This document shows positions 26,579-35,772 of a stretch of 64,000 bases of DNA, piece by piece (position 1 is the stretch's first letter; every line of letters starts with the position of its first letter). The translations under genes and the position numbers were made by a program. Under the pieces are notes generated by a model. It was not told where the DNA came from. It saw nothing but the letters and a program-made list of their open reading frames with translations, and ran no database searches. This stretch comes from Sphingomonadaceae bacterium OTU29LAMAA1 (lineage in GTDB: Bacteria; Pseudomonadota; Alphaproteobacteria; Sphingomonadales; Sphingomonadaceae). Where the stretch lies: assembly GCA_024072375.1 (NCBI GenBank), contig CP099617.1, positions 2,859,001 through 2,923,000 on the forward strand, written 5' to 3'.

Positions 26579-27352
26579 TCACCTCGTCGCGTCGAGAATG
26601 ACGGCGACTGTCTCCTCCGGCGTGTCCCACATAGGAAAGTGGCCGCTGCCATCAAACCAGTGGAGCTCGGCGCCGGGAAAGGCTGCCTGCGCGCGCGCAG
26701 CCTGTCTGGGGAGGCAGAGCCGGTCGTGTCTGCCCCACCCGATGACGACCCGGCCGGTGCCGGCAGCGGCGGGACCGGACTGCTCAGGTCCCGTGGCAAG
26801 GCTCCGGACCAGCGCATCGAACGTCGGCGTTGTACTGAGACCTTCCAGCTCGGTCGCGACGGTCTCCCCGTCAAGCGCCCAAGGACGCGCGGAGAGCTGC
26901 GCGAGCAGCGCCGTGCGCGACGCTGCATTCCGGCTCAACGCCGGCAGGCCTGGCCGGATGGCCCGCAGTAAGCGACCGGAGGCGCCGATGGTGGTTTTGA
27001 AGAAGGTGCGCTCCCAGCCCCGCCAGAAGCCGCCCGGATCGAGCGAGACGACGTTCCCGACGAGTCCGCGCCGTGCGAGCTCAAGCACGATCCGCGCACC
27101 CATGGAACTGCCGACGACATCGACGCCGGACAAGCCAGCCTCCGCGATGTAACGCTCGACGCTGCCGACCAGACCATCGAACGTCCCGCTGTCGGATTCG
27201 GCAAGGGTAGCCCCATGGCCGGGAAGGTCGACCGCGATGACCTTTCGCGAGGCGCTGAGTGGGTCCAAGACGGTACTCCACGATTGCCAACTCCCGCCCA
27301 GGCCGTGGATCAAAAGCAGCGTGCGGCCAGTGCCGCGCTCAATCGTGTTCAT
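26579..27352 (-). CDS. Alpha/beta hydrolase
   Basis: A 257-residue enzyme. The oxyanion strand LLLIHGLGGSW (12-22), nucleophile elbow GSSMG (Ser83), acid in GRHDRLCLP (about 213) and the final His in DGSGHFPMWDTPE (about 239) make a complete triad. It hydrolyses an unknown ester or similar bond in the cytosol; no signal peptide. The ATG before NTIERGTG with GGAG upstream is preferred over an upstream in-frame start. It stands alone. Confidence 0.85.
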   Translation of the reverse strand: MNTIERGTGRTLLLIHGLGGSWQSWSTVLDPLSASRKVIAVDLPGHGATLAESDSGTFDGLVGSVERYIAEAGLSGVDVVGSSMGARIVLELARRGLVGNVVSLDPGGFWRGWERTFFKTTIGASGRLLRAIRPGLPALSRNAASRTALLAQLSARPWALDGETVATELEGLSTTPTFDALVRSLATGPEQSGPAAAGTGRVVIGWGRHDRLCLPRQAARAQAAFPGAELHWFDGSGHFPMWDTPEETVAVILDATR

Positions 27353-27510
27353 GCCGTCTCCGCCTCGTCGTTGTGAGAAGCTCAACAAGCCCGGTCGCTT
27401 CGCGGGCCCGGCTTTTATCGGCCGACGGGCGCTGGAGATCGGCCCATAGGCCCGCGCCGGCAGGCGGTGGGGCCGGGAAAGTCTGCCTGTTCAGAAAAGG
27501 GTCATTGAAC

Positions 27511-27571
27511 ATGAACGAGCGACCGCTTGCGAGTAAGCGCTACGACTGCACTGAATGGCCGATTTTGGGTC
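27511..27571 (+). repeat. 60-bp dispersed intergenic repeat module, copy 5
   Basis: Begins ATGAACGAGCGACCG and ends TTTTGGGTC (61 bp), in a 316-base gap between two minus-strand genes. The rest of that gap shows no gene. Confidence 0.8.
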
Positions 27572-27668
27572 TTAGCCGCCGCTATGGCCACGGCAGACGG
27601 TGACTAGACCCGCCGTTCCTGCTATGGAAAACCTCTATAGCCTTCGTGAACCACCGAGGTTGAGTGTT

Positions 27669-28139
27669 CTAGCGCGTGACCACGTTCGGCTTCATCGCGG
27701 CAAGCTTGGCGAGGAAGGCGTTTTGGTCTGAGAATGCTACGCCCTCGCGACGCATAGCGGCTTGAAGGTTTTCGACGAGCGCGTTCATGTCTTTGGCTTG
27801 GATTCCGAGGTTCTTGTGCGCAATTGCCATGTCGCGACCGGTGTAGCGGCAGCCGCCGTTCAACAGGAGGCAGAACTGCTCCTTCAGCGTGCGGCGGAGG
27901 CGGACGATGTCCTGCCCCTTAAATATGTCGCCGATCCGCGGATCGGCCTGGCTCGTGGTTACAAGATCGTCGACGATCCGGTCGGTGCCGGCCACGCCGT
28001 GAAACGCCTCGAGCATGGCAACGCCCTTGAATGGACGGCCGCCGGCATTGGCATCGCTCATCGCATAGGGCGGGACCGGGTCCTCGCCCGGCGGCGCGGG
28101 TGCGGTCTGGAGGAGGACGAGCAGGGCAAGCACGAGCAT
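27669..28139 (-). CDS. Exported group I truncated hemoglobin-like protein
   Basis: A 156-residue protein with a signal peptide (about 1-18). The globin core follows: VAGTDRIVDDLV, FKGQDIVRLRRTLKEQFCLLL, then YTGRDMAIAHKNLGIQ (about 98-113), in which the His of AHKNLG is the expected proximal heme ligand (F8). A putative periplasmic globin may handle oxygen or nitric oxide. It starts 12 bases after the DUF3034 gene stop and forms an operon with it. Confidence 0.75.
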   Translation of the reverse strand: MLVLALLVLLQTAPAPPGEDPVPPYAMSDANAGGRPFKGVAMLEAFHGVAGTDRIVDDLVTTSQADPRIGDIFKGQDIVRLRRTLKEQFCLLLNGGCRYTGRDMAIAHKNLGIQAKDMNALVENLQAAMRREGVAFSDQNAFLAKLAAMKPNVVTR

Positions 28140-28151
28140 CGCGAAAATTCC

Positions 28152-29048
28152 CTAGAAGGCAGTCTGGAGCGACAGGAAGGCGCCGCGTTGGCGCTCGGCC
28201 GTCGCGATCGATCCGAGATCGACATAGGCCGCGGTCGCAGTCAGGTTCTTGCTGATCGCATAGGCGGCATAGGCGGTCTTCCAGTCATTCTCCCTGGCGA
28301 AGCCGAGATTGTCGGGTTTCGACCGGTATTCGCCGCCGACGACCAGCTGGCGCGAGATCTGGTAGCCGATCGTGCTCTCGACCTGGACGGTACGATTTGC
28401 GCCGCGATCGCCACCGAACCCGAGCAGGCCGTTCTGGTTGGCCTTTGTGTAGCGGACCATGGTGCCAAGCAGGATGCTCTGCCGTAGCAGGAGCTTGGTG
28501 GCGGCCACGTAGATATCGGTACCGCTGTCGTGGCGCCCGCCGACCGCAGCTATGATCGGCGCATCGAGGTTGTGCTTGTACTGCAGGCCGATCGCGATCT
28601 GCGGGAGGTAGGCGCTGCCATAGACGGCATCGCCGGCAACCCGCAGCTTGGCACCGAACACATCCTGATTGAGCGTATAGCCGCGGCCGATACCGAGCTT
28701 CGCACCGACGTCCCGCGTGTCGAGATTCTGTCGGGCGTAGCTCAGTTCCAGCCGGTCCCGAAAGCCGATAGCCGCGCCGTGGCTTTCCCAGCGATAATCC
28801 GGGAGAAGGATGACCGAGACATGCGCGGACCCGCCGATCCCGTCGACGGTCTCGTTGCCGGCGATCAGCGCCCAGGTAGATATGCCGCCGCCCGAACTGC
28901 CCTCGATCGTGGTGACGCCGTTGGTCAGCATGAGCTTGCCGCCGGCCCGGCCCTCGCGCGCCGCGGCGGGGGTGGCGGTCATGACGGCGGTCGCCACTAC
29001 GACCTTGGCGGTACATCCGGCAACGGCCGAAAGCGGAATACGAATCAT
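28152..29048 (-). CDS. DUF3034 family outer-membrane-type protein
   Basis: A 298-residue protein with a signal peptide ending near AAA (about 28-30). The mature part has alternating beta strands ending in an aromatic residue (QTAF), a beta-barrel pattern. Motifs such as KLMLTNGVTTIEGSSGGGIS are those of DUF3034. Function unknown; family members sit with cupredoxin and GGDEF/EAL genes, as here. An ATG 7 codons upstream is also possible. It is divergent from the cupredoxin gene. Confidence 0.75.
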   Translation of the reverse strand: MIRIPLSAVAGCTAKVVVATAVMTATPAAAREGRAGGKLMLTNGVTTIEGSSGGGISTWALIAGNETVDGIGGSAHVSVILLPDYRWESHGAAIGFRDRLELSYARQNLDTRDVGAKLGIGRGYTLNQDVFGAKLRVAGDAVYGSAYLPQIAIGLQYKHNLDAPIIAAVGGRHDSGTDIYVAATKLLLRQSILLGTMVRYTKANQNGLLGFGGDRGANRTVQVESTIGYQISRQLVVGGEYRSKPDNLGFARENDWKTAYAAYAISKNLTATAAYVDLGSIATAERQRGAFLSLQTAF

Positions 29049-29185
29049 CCTGCATCTCATGCAGACCATTGGTTAATAGTCGGTCTCCTGCGCCAGGCCA
29101 TCAACGCGTCGCCCGGCAGAAAAGACAGGGGCAACATCGATGGCGTTTACGGGTTCGCAATTCTCCGACCGCTAGAGGTAGGGCC

Positions 29186-29785
29186 ATGTACGCATCCGTC
29201 CTCCGCTTGAGTTTGATGATCGTCGCACTTGCGCTGCCTGTGGCTGGGCAGGCCGCGACGGTGGCGATCGATGTCCGCGGCTTCGACGGAAAGCCGCTGG
29301 CGGGCGCGGTGGTCACGATCGAGACGCCCAAGGCGCCGGGAGTGACTGTGCGCGGGCCCTACATGATCGAACAGCGCGACATCTCATTTCAGCCGCACGT
29401 ACTGATTGTCCCCGTCGGTGCGACGGTCGGCTTCCCCAACCGCGACCGGGTGCGTCACCATGTCTATTCGTTTTCGAAAACCAAAAAGTTCGACTTGAAA
29501 CTCTACGGGCGGGAGGATGCGCGGACCGTCCTGTTCGATCGTCCGGGCGTGGTCCCGCTCGGCTGCAACATCCATGATTCCATGAGCGGGTTCGTGTTTG
29601 TGACCGCCACGCCGTTTGCCGCGCTGACCGACCAGGCTGGGCATGTCAGCATGACCGGCGTGCCCGTAGGGGCGGGGACGGTTCGCGTCTGGCACCCCTC
29701 GATCCGCGCGCCCGGCAGCACCGCGTCCCAGCCGATCGACGTCGCCGCCACCGGCTTTGCCACGACCTTCGTGCTGCACCGGTGA
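29186..29785 (+). CDS. Cupredoxin-like exported protein (methylamine utilization-type)
   Basis: A 199-residue protein with a signal peptide (about 1-23, ending QAA). A beta domain carries a type-1 copper set: His in RVRHHVYSF (about 94-95), Cys and His in GCNIHDSMSGF (about 131-138), with Met as possible axial ligand. It is a likely periplasmic electron carrier or copper protein. The ATG before YASVLRL fits the signal peptide; the open frame upstream is not coding. It ends in TGATG overlap with the GGDEF/EAL gene, so the two are one operon. Confidence 0.8.
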   Translation: MYASVLRLSLMIVALALPVAGQAATVAIDVRGFDGKPLAGAVVTIETPKAPGVTVRGPYMIEQRDISFQPHVLIVPVGATVGFPNRDRVRHHVYSFSKTKKFDLKLYGREDARTVLFDRPGVVPLGCNIHDSMSGFVFVTATPFAALTDQAGHVSMTGVPVGAGTVRVWHPSIRAPGSTASQPIDVAATGFATTFVLHR

Positions 29786-32124
29786 TGGATCTGCGCCGGC
29801 CGCGGTTCCGCCATCTCCGGACCAAGCTGTCGGTGCTGTACGCGAGCCTGTTCGCGGTAACGTTGGTGCTGCTCGCGGTCGTAGCGCAGGCGATGATCTG
29901 GACGCACGCGCGGGATTCCGTGCGTCAGGAACTGATCACTAGCGGCAGCGTCTACGACCGGATCTGGTTGCTCAGGTCACAATCGCTGATCGCGTCAGCC
30001 GACCTGTTGTCGCGAGACTTCGGGTTCCGCGCGGCAGTCGCCAGCGGCGATCGGCCGACCATTGCGTCCGCGCTAGCCAATATTAGTCACCGAGCAGAGG
30101 TTACCGCTGCATTCGTGGTCGAACAGGACGGGCAGGTCACCGGCCCCTCAGGTGCACTGGCGGCGACGGTCGCTCGCTTCCCGTTCGCGGTTCCGAACGG
30201 CCGGCGTGACGCGGTCGTGGTGGTGGCGGGGCAGGTGTACCGACTGATCCTTTCACCGGTGATGGCACCGACGCAGGTCGGCTGGGTGGTCTTCGCCGTG
30301 CGACTCGACGGTACCGAGATGCACGCGCTCGAACGACTGTCCGCGATCCCGCTGATCGCGACGATCATGCGCAGCGATGGCGCAAAGCGCTGGCATGCGG
30401 CGGACAGGTCGGTTGAATCCGACGCCGCGGTTGACGATCTGGTCGAAGCGTCGCGGTCATCCCGGACACTTGCCACACTCAATCTGTCGACCGGCCGCGC
30501 GTTCGCGATCGCCAAGCCGCTGGCTGGCCTGACAGATCGGCCGCAGGCGGCGATCCTGATCCGCTATCCGCTCAATGCCGCACTGACGCCGTATCTGCCG
30601 TTGCAGGCGGGTATCGCGCTCGCCGGGTTGATTGGCCTGATCCTCGTCGTGCTCGGCAGTCGCCGGCTGGCGCAGGGAATCGCGGGACCGATCGCCAATT
30701 TGGACGCCGCGGCGCGGGCGCTGGAGGAGGGTAGTCACGCCCACATCGTCGTGAAGGGCCGCGATGAGATCGGCAGGCTCGCTGCCAGCTTTAACCGGAT
30801 GTCGGTCGGTATCTTGGAACGCGAGAGCCGCATCACACATCTCGCGCTTCACGACGTCCTAACCGGCCTGCCCAACCGGACGTATTTTCGCGAGTCGCTC
30901 GACCAGGCGATCCTTCAGGTGGGGCGGACCGGTGGAGCGATCGCGGTGCTGTGTCTCGATCTCGATCGCTTTAAGGGCGTCAATGACACGCTCGGACATC
31001 CGGTTGGCGATGCGTTGCTGAAAGCGATCGGCGCTATGTTGAGCGAAAGCGCGCCAGACGGACTGGTCTCGCGGCTTGGCGGCGACGAATATGCGATAAT
31101 CTTATCAGGCCAGTTCGATGCCGATCGTCCGCGTGCCCTTGCTCAGAGCATTCTCGACATGATGCGGCAGGCAGTCGTGGCAGATGGCCATCAGATCGCG
31201 ACAGCGGTCAGCATTGGTATTGCGATTGGCCCGGCCGATGGCAAGGACGCCGACGAACTGCTCAAGAATGCCGATCTCGCTCTGTATCTCGCGAAGGAAG
31301 ACGGTCGAGGGGTGTTCCGGTTCTTCGAACCCGCGCTCGACGCCGCGGCGCGCTGGCGCCGGCAGGTCGAACTCGACCTTCGCGAGGCAATCCAGGCGGG
31401 CCAGTTCGTTCTCAACTACCAGCCGGTGTTCGACCTGAAGGCGGACCGGATCGGCGGGTTTGAAGCGCTTGTGCGGTGGCACCACCCAGAGCGCGGCGTC
31501 GTTCCGCCGGTCGAGTTCATCCCGATCGCCGAGGATACCGGGCTTATCATTGCGATCGGCGAATGGGTGATGCAGGAGGCGTGTCGTCAGGCGATGCACT
31601 GGCCCGAGCATGTCCGCGTCGCGGTCAACGTGTCGCCGCTGCAGTTCCGTAACACCGGGTTCCCGTCGATCGTTCTCCAAGCGCTTGCGCATAGTGGCCT
31701 GGCACCCAGCCGGCTCGAGATCGAGATCACAGAATCGGTCTTCCTCGACGGTGAGGGGCCGGTGATCGCGTTGCTGCACAAACTGCGCGCGATGGGAATC
31801 CGCGTGGCGCTCGACGATTTCGGCACCGGCTATTCCTCGCTCAGCTACCTTCGCAGTTTCCCGTTCGACAAGATCAAGATCGACCGCTCGTTCATTACCA
31901 GCATCGCTAGCGATCCGAGCGCCGCGGCGATCGTCCGCGCGATCGTCGACCTGGCGACCGCGCTCGACATGGAAACGACCGCCGAGGGCGTCGAGGATAC
32001 CGGGCAGCTCAACATGCTCCGCGGCGAGGGCTGCGGTAACATACAGGGCTACCTGTTCAGCCGCCCTGTCGAGAGTTGCCGTATCGCCGGGCTGCTTGAG
32101 AATGGAACCAGCCAAGCAGCCTAG
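29785..32124 (+). CDS. Membrane GGDEF/EAL protein with HAMP domain
   Basis: A 779-residue signalling protein. Span 1 is at about 18-40, a periplasmic sensor region at about 45-265, span 2 at about 270-290, HAMP at about 291-345. GGDEF has the intact active-site GGDEY (about 432), and EAL has GFEALVRW (about 556) and DDFGTGYSS (about 675). It may make and degrade c-di-GMP; no RxxD inhibitory site is seen before GGDEY. The start overlaps the cupredoxin stop, so sensing through that protein is plausible but inferred. Confidence 0.9.
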   Translation: MDLRRPRFRHLRTKLSVLYASLFAVTLVLLAVVAQAMIWTHARDSVRQELITSGSVYDRIWLLRSQSLIASADLLSRDFGFRAAVASGDRPTIASALANISHRAEVTAAFVVEQDGQVTGPSGALAATVARFPFAVPNGRRDAVVVVAGQVYRLILSPVMAPTQVGWVVFAVRLDGTEMHALERLSAIPLIATIMRSDGAKRWHAADRSVESDAAVDDLVEASRSSRTLATLNLSTGRAFAIAKPLAGLTDRPQAAILIRYPLNAALTPYLPLQAGIALAGLIGLILVVLGSRRLAQGIAGPIANLDAAARALEEGSHAHIVVKGRDEIGRLAASFNRMSVGILERESRITHLALHDVLTGLPNRTYFRESLDQAILQVGRTGGAIAVLCLDLDRFKGVNDTLGHPVGDALLKAIGAMLSESAPDGLVSRLGGDEYAIILSGQFDADRPRALAQSILDMMRQAVVADGHQIATAVSIGIAIGPADGKDADELLKNADLALYLAKEDGRGVFRFFEPALDAAARWRRQVELDLREAIQAGQFVLNYQPVFDLKADRIGGFEALVRWHHPERGVVPPVEFIPIAEDTGLIIAIGEWVMQEACRQAMHWPEHVRVAVNVSPLQFRNTGFPSIVLQALAHSGLAPSRLEIEITESVFLDGEGPVIALLHKLRAMGIRVALDDFGTGYSSLSYLRSFPFDKIKIDRSFITSIASDPSAAAIVRAIVDLATALDMETTAEGVEDTGQLNMLRGEGCGNIQGYLFSRPVESCRIAGLLENGTSQAA

Positions 32125-32444
32125 CGGAGGAGCAAGCATCGTCTCCGAGCGCCGCTCGACGCCTAACGATGGTCGAATAAATTATCTCTAGCTTCGGCGA
32201 CTACCGCCTATTGAAACGTACTGCTACCTTCGGGGTACATACTTTCTTAACCGTTCAAGAAACTGCTTCGGGTCCGCGAGTTCGATTTTTTAGCGAGATG
32301 AACGAACGGCCGGAGTTGGGAAGAGTTCAAGGCCGCCTAAATGTCTGCTTGTGGGTCCAAATGCCTGCCAATCGCGAAGCCGAGATCCTCAGTTAAGCCA
32401 AGCCGCAATCACGGCAGAAGGGCACCATCGTCATAACCGAGCAT
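32125..32444. other. Intergenic gap holding repeat copy 6
   Basis: 320 bases after the GGDEF/EAL gene. Apart from the repeat module at 32298-32357 I see no gene or clear terminator. Confidence 0.5.
32298..32357 (+). repeat. 60-bp dispersed intergenic repeat module, copy 6
   Basis: Begins ATGAACGAACGGCCG and ends TTGTGGGTC, one of the better-conserved copies. Confidence 0.85.
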
Positions 32445-32666
32445 TTGGCATCCGACGCTTATGGCCTCCTCATCCTGGCACCTGAGGTCGCGCTTGGCAG
32501 TGGCTGGCTGGGAGGCGACAGGGTCGTCGGTCGGGCAGCTATCCGTGACCTGTTGATCAAAGCCGCTCGTTTCACGAACGATGGACGGCAGAGACTAACT
32601 ATCCATTTGCCCAGCAGAGCGATCACGCTCCGGTTGGATGAGATCGAACGATACTTCGGAACGTAA
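32445..32666 (+). CDS. Possible small hypothetical protein
   Basis: A 73-residue open frame starting at TTG, with a mixed hydrophobic/charged composition ending RLDEIERYFGT. No ribosome site is convincing and no family is recognised. It could be a real small protein of unknown role or chance. Confidence 0.3.
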   Translation: MASDAYGLLILAPEVALGSGWLGGDRVVGRAAIRDLLIKAARFTNDGRQRLTIHLPSRAITLRLDEIERYFGT

Positions 32667-32790
32667 CACCGCTCCGCGGCGGCTCCGAGCGCGAGCAAAG
32701 TCCGACCTAGGCGGAGAAGTTCGAAACGGACCGCGAATGTCTGGGTTGAGCTCGCCAGCCACGATAATAGCGAGTTCGACCCAGAGCCGC

Positions 32791-33189
32791 TCATGCGGGA
32801 AAATGAATCCCACAGAGTTTGTTGCCATCGGGATCGCGGAAATAGGCTAGTTCAATGGCCCCCATGGATGGGCTCATTCGCGGTCCCGGTGGCGCTTCAA
32901 CGGACGTGCCGCCGTTTGCGATGGCGACGTCATGGAACTCCTTCACCTGCTCGGGCGAATTGCAGGAGAATGCAACGGTGCTGCCGTTCGCCACGGTCGC
33001 GGGCTCATCGTTGATAGGCTCGGTGACGATGAAGTTGGTGCCGTTCTCGTTGCGGTAGAACAGGCGCGTATGGCCGCTGCCTGCGATATTGAGGGTGGCC
33101 TCGCTCACGCCGAGGACGCTCAGCACTTCGTCGTAGAAGCGCTTGGAGCGCTCGATATCGTTGGAACCCACCATCGTATGAAACAGCAT
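32791..33189 (-). CDS. VOC family (glyoxalase/bleomycin-resistance fold) protein
   Basis: A 132-residue single-domain protein. The start MLFHTMVGSNDIERSKRFYD and the end LAYFRDPDGNKLCGIHF are characteristic of vicinal oxygen chelate proteins. AGGAGAG lies 6 bases before the ATG; the longer frame upstream is rejected. Ligand and reaction are unknown. It stands alone. Confidence 0.85.
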   Translation of the reverse strand: MLFHTMVGSNDIERSKRFYDEVLSVLGVSEATLNIAGSGHTRLFYRNENGTNFIVTEPINDEPATVANGSTVAFSCNSPEQVKEFHDVAIANGGTSVEAPPGPRMSPSMGAIELAYFRDPDGNKLCGIHFPA

Positions 33190-33433
33190 GGTCTCTCTCC
33201 TGACAGAAGGCTGCCTGATGCAAGGCGCCTGTAAGTGTCCCATAGCCGAGACAGACGTGCAGTCACGCCTCGTTCGTCATCGACGTCGCCTGAGGGTAGC
33301 AGAAAGGCGTGCGGCCAGGCGGGCGAAGCAATAGTAACCAAGCTTCGGCGTTGCCTGAAGACAAATGGCGCACGACGGTGCAGGACATCTTGGCGCGGAT
33401 ATCCTGCTTCGCGCAATCCAGGGATGCGACACA

Positions 33434-34165
33434 ATGACCATGAAGAGCTTCGCGCTGCTCGGTAGCGCAATCGTCGCCTTGGGTGGATGCAGTGGCCCAA
33501 GCTCGAACGAGGCAAATGGGACAGCGGCGTCGGGTCCGGCAACGACCGCGACCCGCGTCCGCGGCGTCGTGCAATCCGTTGGTCCAAATGCTCTTGCGGT
33601 GCAGACCTATGATGGTCGTGCTGTGTCCGTGCCGCTCGACACCAAGACCGGCTTCGCATGGGTGGTCGGTTCCAGTCTGGCCACGCTGAAGGACGGCGAT
33701 TTCATCGGCACGGCAACGACAGGGGCCGGAGACACAGTGCGCGCAGTCGAACTGGTCATCTTCCCGGAATCGATGCGCGGGACAGGCGAGGGTCATTATG
33801 ACTGGGACGTTCCCGGCGTCGTCGCCGCGGCTGGTGGCGATGCGAGCGGATCAAGCACCATGACCAATGGCACGGTTGAGCAGCAAAGCGCCATGACCAA
33901 CGGCACCGTGGAGCAACAGAGTGCCATGACTAACGGCACGGTGACAGAGGGTGCCGGCAAGTCCGGCGAGACGACGCTGACCGTCTCCTACAAGGGCGGA
34001 AAGACCAAGGTTCTCGTGCCGGCCGGCACGCCGGTGGTCCGATTCGAGCCGACGCAGCGGTCAGTGCTGGCGAAAGGTCAAAAGGTTTTCGTCGTCACTG
34101 ACGCGAGCGCGCCCGGAGCCAAGTTCGTCGCGATCGGCAAGGACGGGATCACGCCGCCCATGTAA
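33434..34165 (+). CDS. Lipoprotein with internal MTNGTVEQQSA tandem repeats
   Basis: A 243-residue protein with a lipobox (LGGC, about 14-17), so it is probably anchored to a membrane. Two similar beta domains (about 40-125 and 180-240) resemble metal- or nucleic-acid-binding barrels and are joined by a linker with near-identical 11-residue repeats (33860-33950). No function is recognised. The ATG before TMKSFALLG is used because the signal peptide starts there. Confidence 0.7.
   Translation: MTMKSFALLGSAIVALGGCSGPSSNEANGTAASGPATTATRVRGVVQSVGPNALAVQTYDGRAVSVPLDTKTGFAWVVGSSLATLKDGDFIGTATTGAGDTVRAVELVIFPESMRGTGEGHYDWDVPGVVAAAGGDASGSSTMTNGTVEQQSAMTNGTVEQQSAMTNGTVTEGAGKSGETTLTVSYKGGKTKVLVPAGTPVVRFEPTQRSVLAKGQKVFVVTDASAPGAKFVAIGKDGITPPM
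33860..33950 (+). repeat. Tandem repeat, 33-bp unit, 2.7 copies
   Basis: Units at 33860-33892 and 33893-33925 and a partial at 33926-33950 encode MTNGTVEQQSA. They differ mostly at third codon positions, so the peptide is kept. Confidence 0.9.
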
Positions 34166-34184
34166 CCATCCGTTTGTCGCGAGG

Positions 34185-34439
34185 TCACGGCGTCGGGGTG
34201 AAGGTTACTGTGCGGGGCATCTTGGCGGCACGTAGTTCGTCCGCCAAATCCTGCCACTGAATGCCGCTCCTCCCGCCGACGTCGAAGGCGCCGGGTTGAC
34301 CATCGGCAATAGCTAAAGCTGCATCACCGAACATTGCCCTGAGTGCAGCCGTCATATCAAGGATGCGCCGGTAGCGACCTTCCGAGCCCGCTTCGACCGA
34401 AGCTGCAGTATCTGAGGAGAGGTCGGGCTCAGGGTTCAT
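34185..34439 (-). CDS. Small hypothetical protein
   Basis: An 84-residue soluble protein, acidic at the N terminus. No motif is recognised. The ATG before NPEPDLSS is used. It is convergent with the lipoprotein gene. Real coding is plausible but unproven. Confidence 0.4.
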   Translation of the reverse strand: MNPEPDLSSDTAASVEAGSEGRYRRILDMTAALRAMFGDAALAIADGQPGAFDVGGRSGIQWQDLADELRAAKMPRTVTFTPTP

Positions 34440-34636
34440 GATCGAGATACGGCGGGTGCAGCGGTTTCGATGCAAAGTCTGCGGGTTCGCTGGTCATGCC
34501 GTGGACCATGGCGATGTACCGTCCGCGCCGGCGCCCCGGAGTGGAGACAAGAGCGATCCACAAGGTCGAACATGCGTCCACCCATGTTGATGATCGATCG
34601 CATCATTGCAGAGACGGAAAGAGGACGTTGAACAGC

Positions 34637-35491
34637 ATGACCACGACCCTTCGCGCTCGCCTCACGGTCCTGGCGAGCCTCTTCGCCGCTGGCTGCTCGC
34701 CGTTAGGCGTGTTCGACACGCTGGTGCCTAAAGATCGAGGTGCGGGAAGGGTCGCAACCGCCGTAGCATACGGTAACGATCCACGTCAGAGGCTGGACGT
34801 TTATGCACCGCGGCCGCAACCAATCGGCCGGCGACCGGTGGTGGTGTTCTTCTATGGCGGAAGCTGGAACAGCGGATCGCGCTCAGGTTATGCCTTCGTC
34901 GGCAGAGCGTTGGCGGCAAAGGGGTTCGTTGTCGTTATCCCCGACTATAGGCTCGTGCCTACGGTTCGCTATCCATCCTTCGTGGAGGATGGCGCAGCAG
35001 CCGTACGCTGGACCGAGGCACATGCTGCAGAGTTCGGCGGGGACCCGGCTCGGCTCATACTGATGGGTCATTCGGCGGGCGCCTATATCGCCGCCATGCT
35101 AGCGGTAGACGATCGTTGGCTGAAGGACGATCGGCAGGCGGTGAGAGGCTTCATAGGAATGGCTGGCCCCTATGACTTTGCTCCTTTCGATGTCGACGCC
35201 AGTCGTGCCGCATTCGGTGGGTGGCCCCGGCCCAAGGACACGCAGCCCGTCACGTGGGCCGGGACCGGAGATCCACCAGCGTTGCTGCTCGTTGCAGCGG
35301 ACGACACCATTGTCCGCCCGCGTAACAGTGAGGCGCTCGGCGCAAGATTGCGTGCGGGTGGCGTTTCGGTGAATTTCCGGTCCTATCCGAAAATGGGCCA
35401 TGTCGGCCTTCTCCTGGCGCTAGCGCGTCCATTTAGGAGCAGGGCACAGGTGCTCGAGGATGTCACCAGCTTCGTACGCGAGGTAAAATGA
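34637..35491 (+). CDS. Alpha/beta hydrolase lipoprotein, acetyl-esterase type
   Basis: A 284-residue enzyme with a lipobox (AAGC, about 17-20). The oxyanion motif FFYGGSW (about 75) and the elbow GHSAGAYIAAML (about 143) mark the esterase-lipase family. Late DDTIV (Asp) and GHVGLL (His) complete the triad. It likely hydrolyses short acyl esters at the membrane. The ATG before TTTLRARL fits the signal peptide. Confidence 0.85.
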   Translation: MTTTLRARLTVLASLFAAGCSPLGVFDTLVPKDRGAGRVATAVAYGNDPRQRLDVYAPRPQPIGRRPVVVFFYGGSWNSGSRSGYAFVGRALAAKGFVVVIPDYRLVPTVRYPSFVEDGAAAVRWTEAHAAEFGGDPARLILMGHSAGAYIAAMLAVDDRWLKDDRQAVRGFIGMAGPYDFAPFDVDASRAAFGGWPRPKDTQPVTWAGTGDPPALLLVAADDTIVRPRNSEALGARLRAGGVSVNFRSYPKMGHVGLLLALARPFRSRAQVLEDVTSFVREVK

Positions 35492-35614
35492 TCGTACGTC
35501 TCGGACGGTGCTCGATACAGAGAAAATGCTCAGCCGAAAGGCAGTTTCAAACTCGACGTCCCCTCAGTCGGCGAGAATGCGGGTTCCACTCCTCTGTTGC
35601 GCTTTTGCAGCGAC

Positions 35615-35674
35615 ATGAACGAATGTCTGAATTTAGAAAGGCGAAGGGTCACCGGGAACGTCTGCTTGTGGGTC
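35615..35674 (+). repeat. 60-bp dispersed intergenic repeat module, copy 7
   Basis: Begins ATGAACGAATGTCTG and ends TTGTGGGTC. It lies between the convergent hydrolase and MFS genes. Confidence 0.8.
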
Positions 35675-35772
35675 ATCGCGTAGGGCGTGTAACGACGCTC
35701 GAGCTGGCCGTGATCGTCCCCCACCCTAGTGGTCTGCAGACCAAGCTAACGTTCCCAATGGGCACCAAAAAG

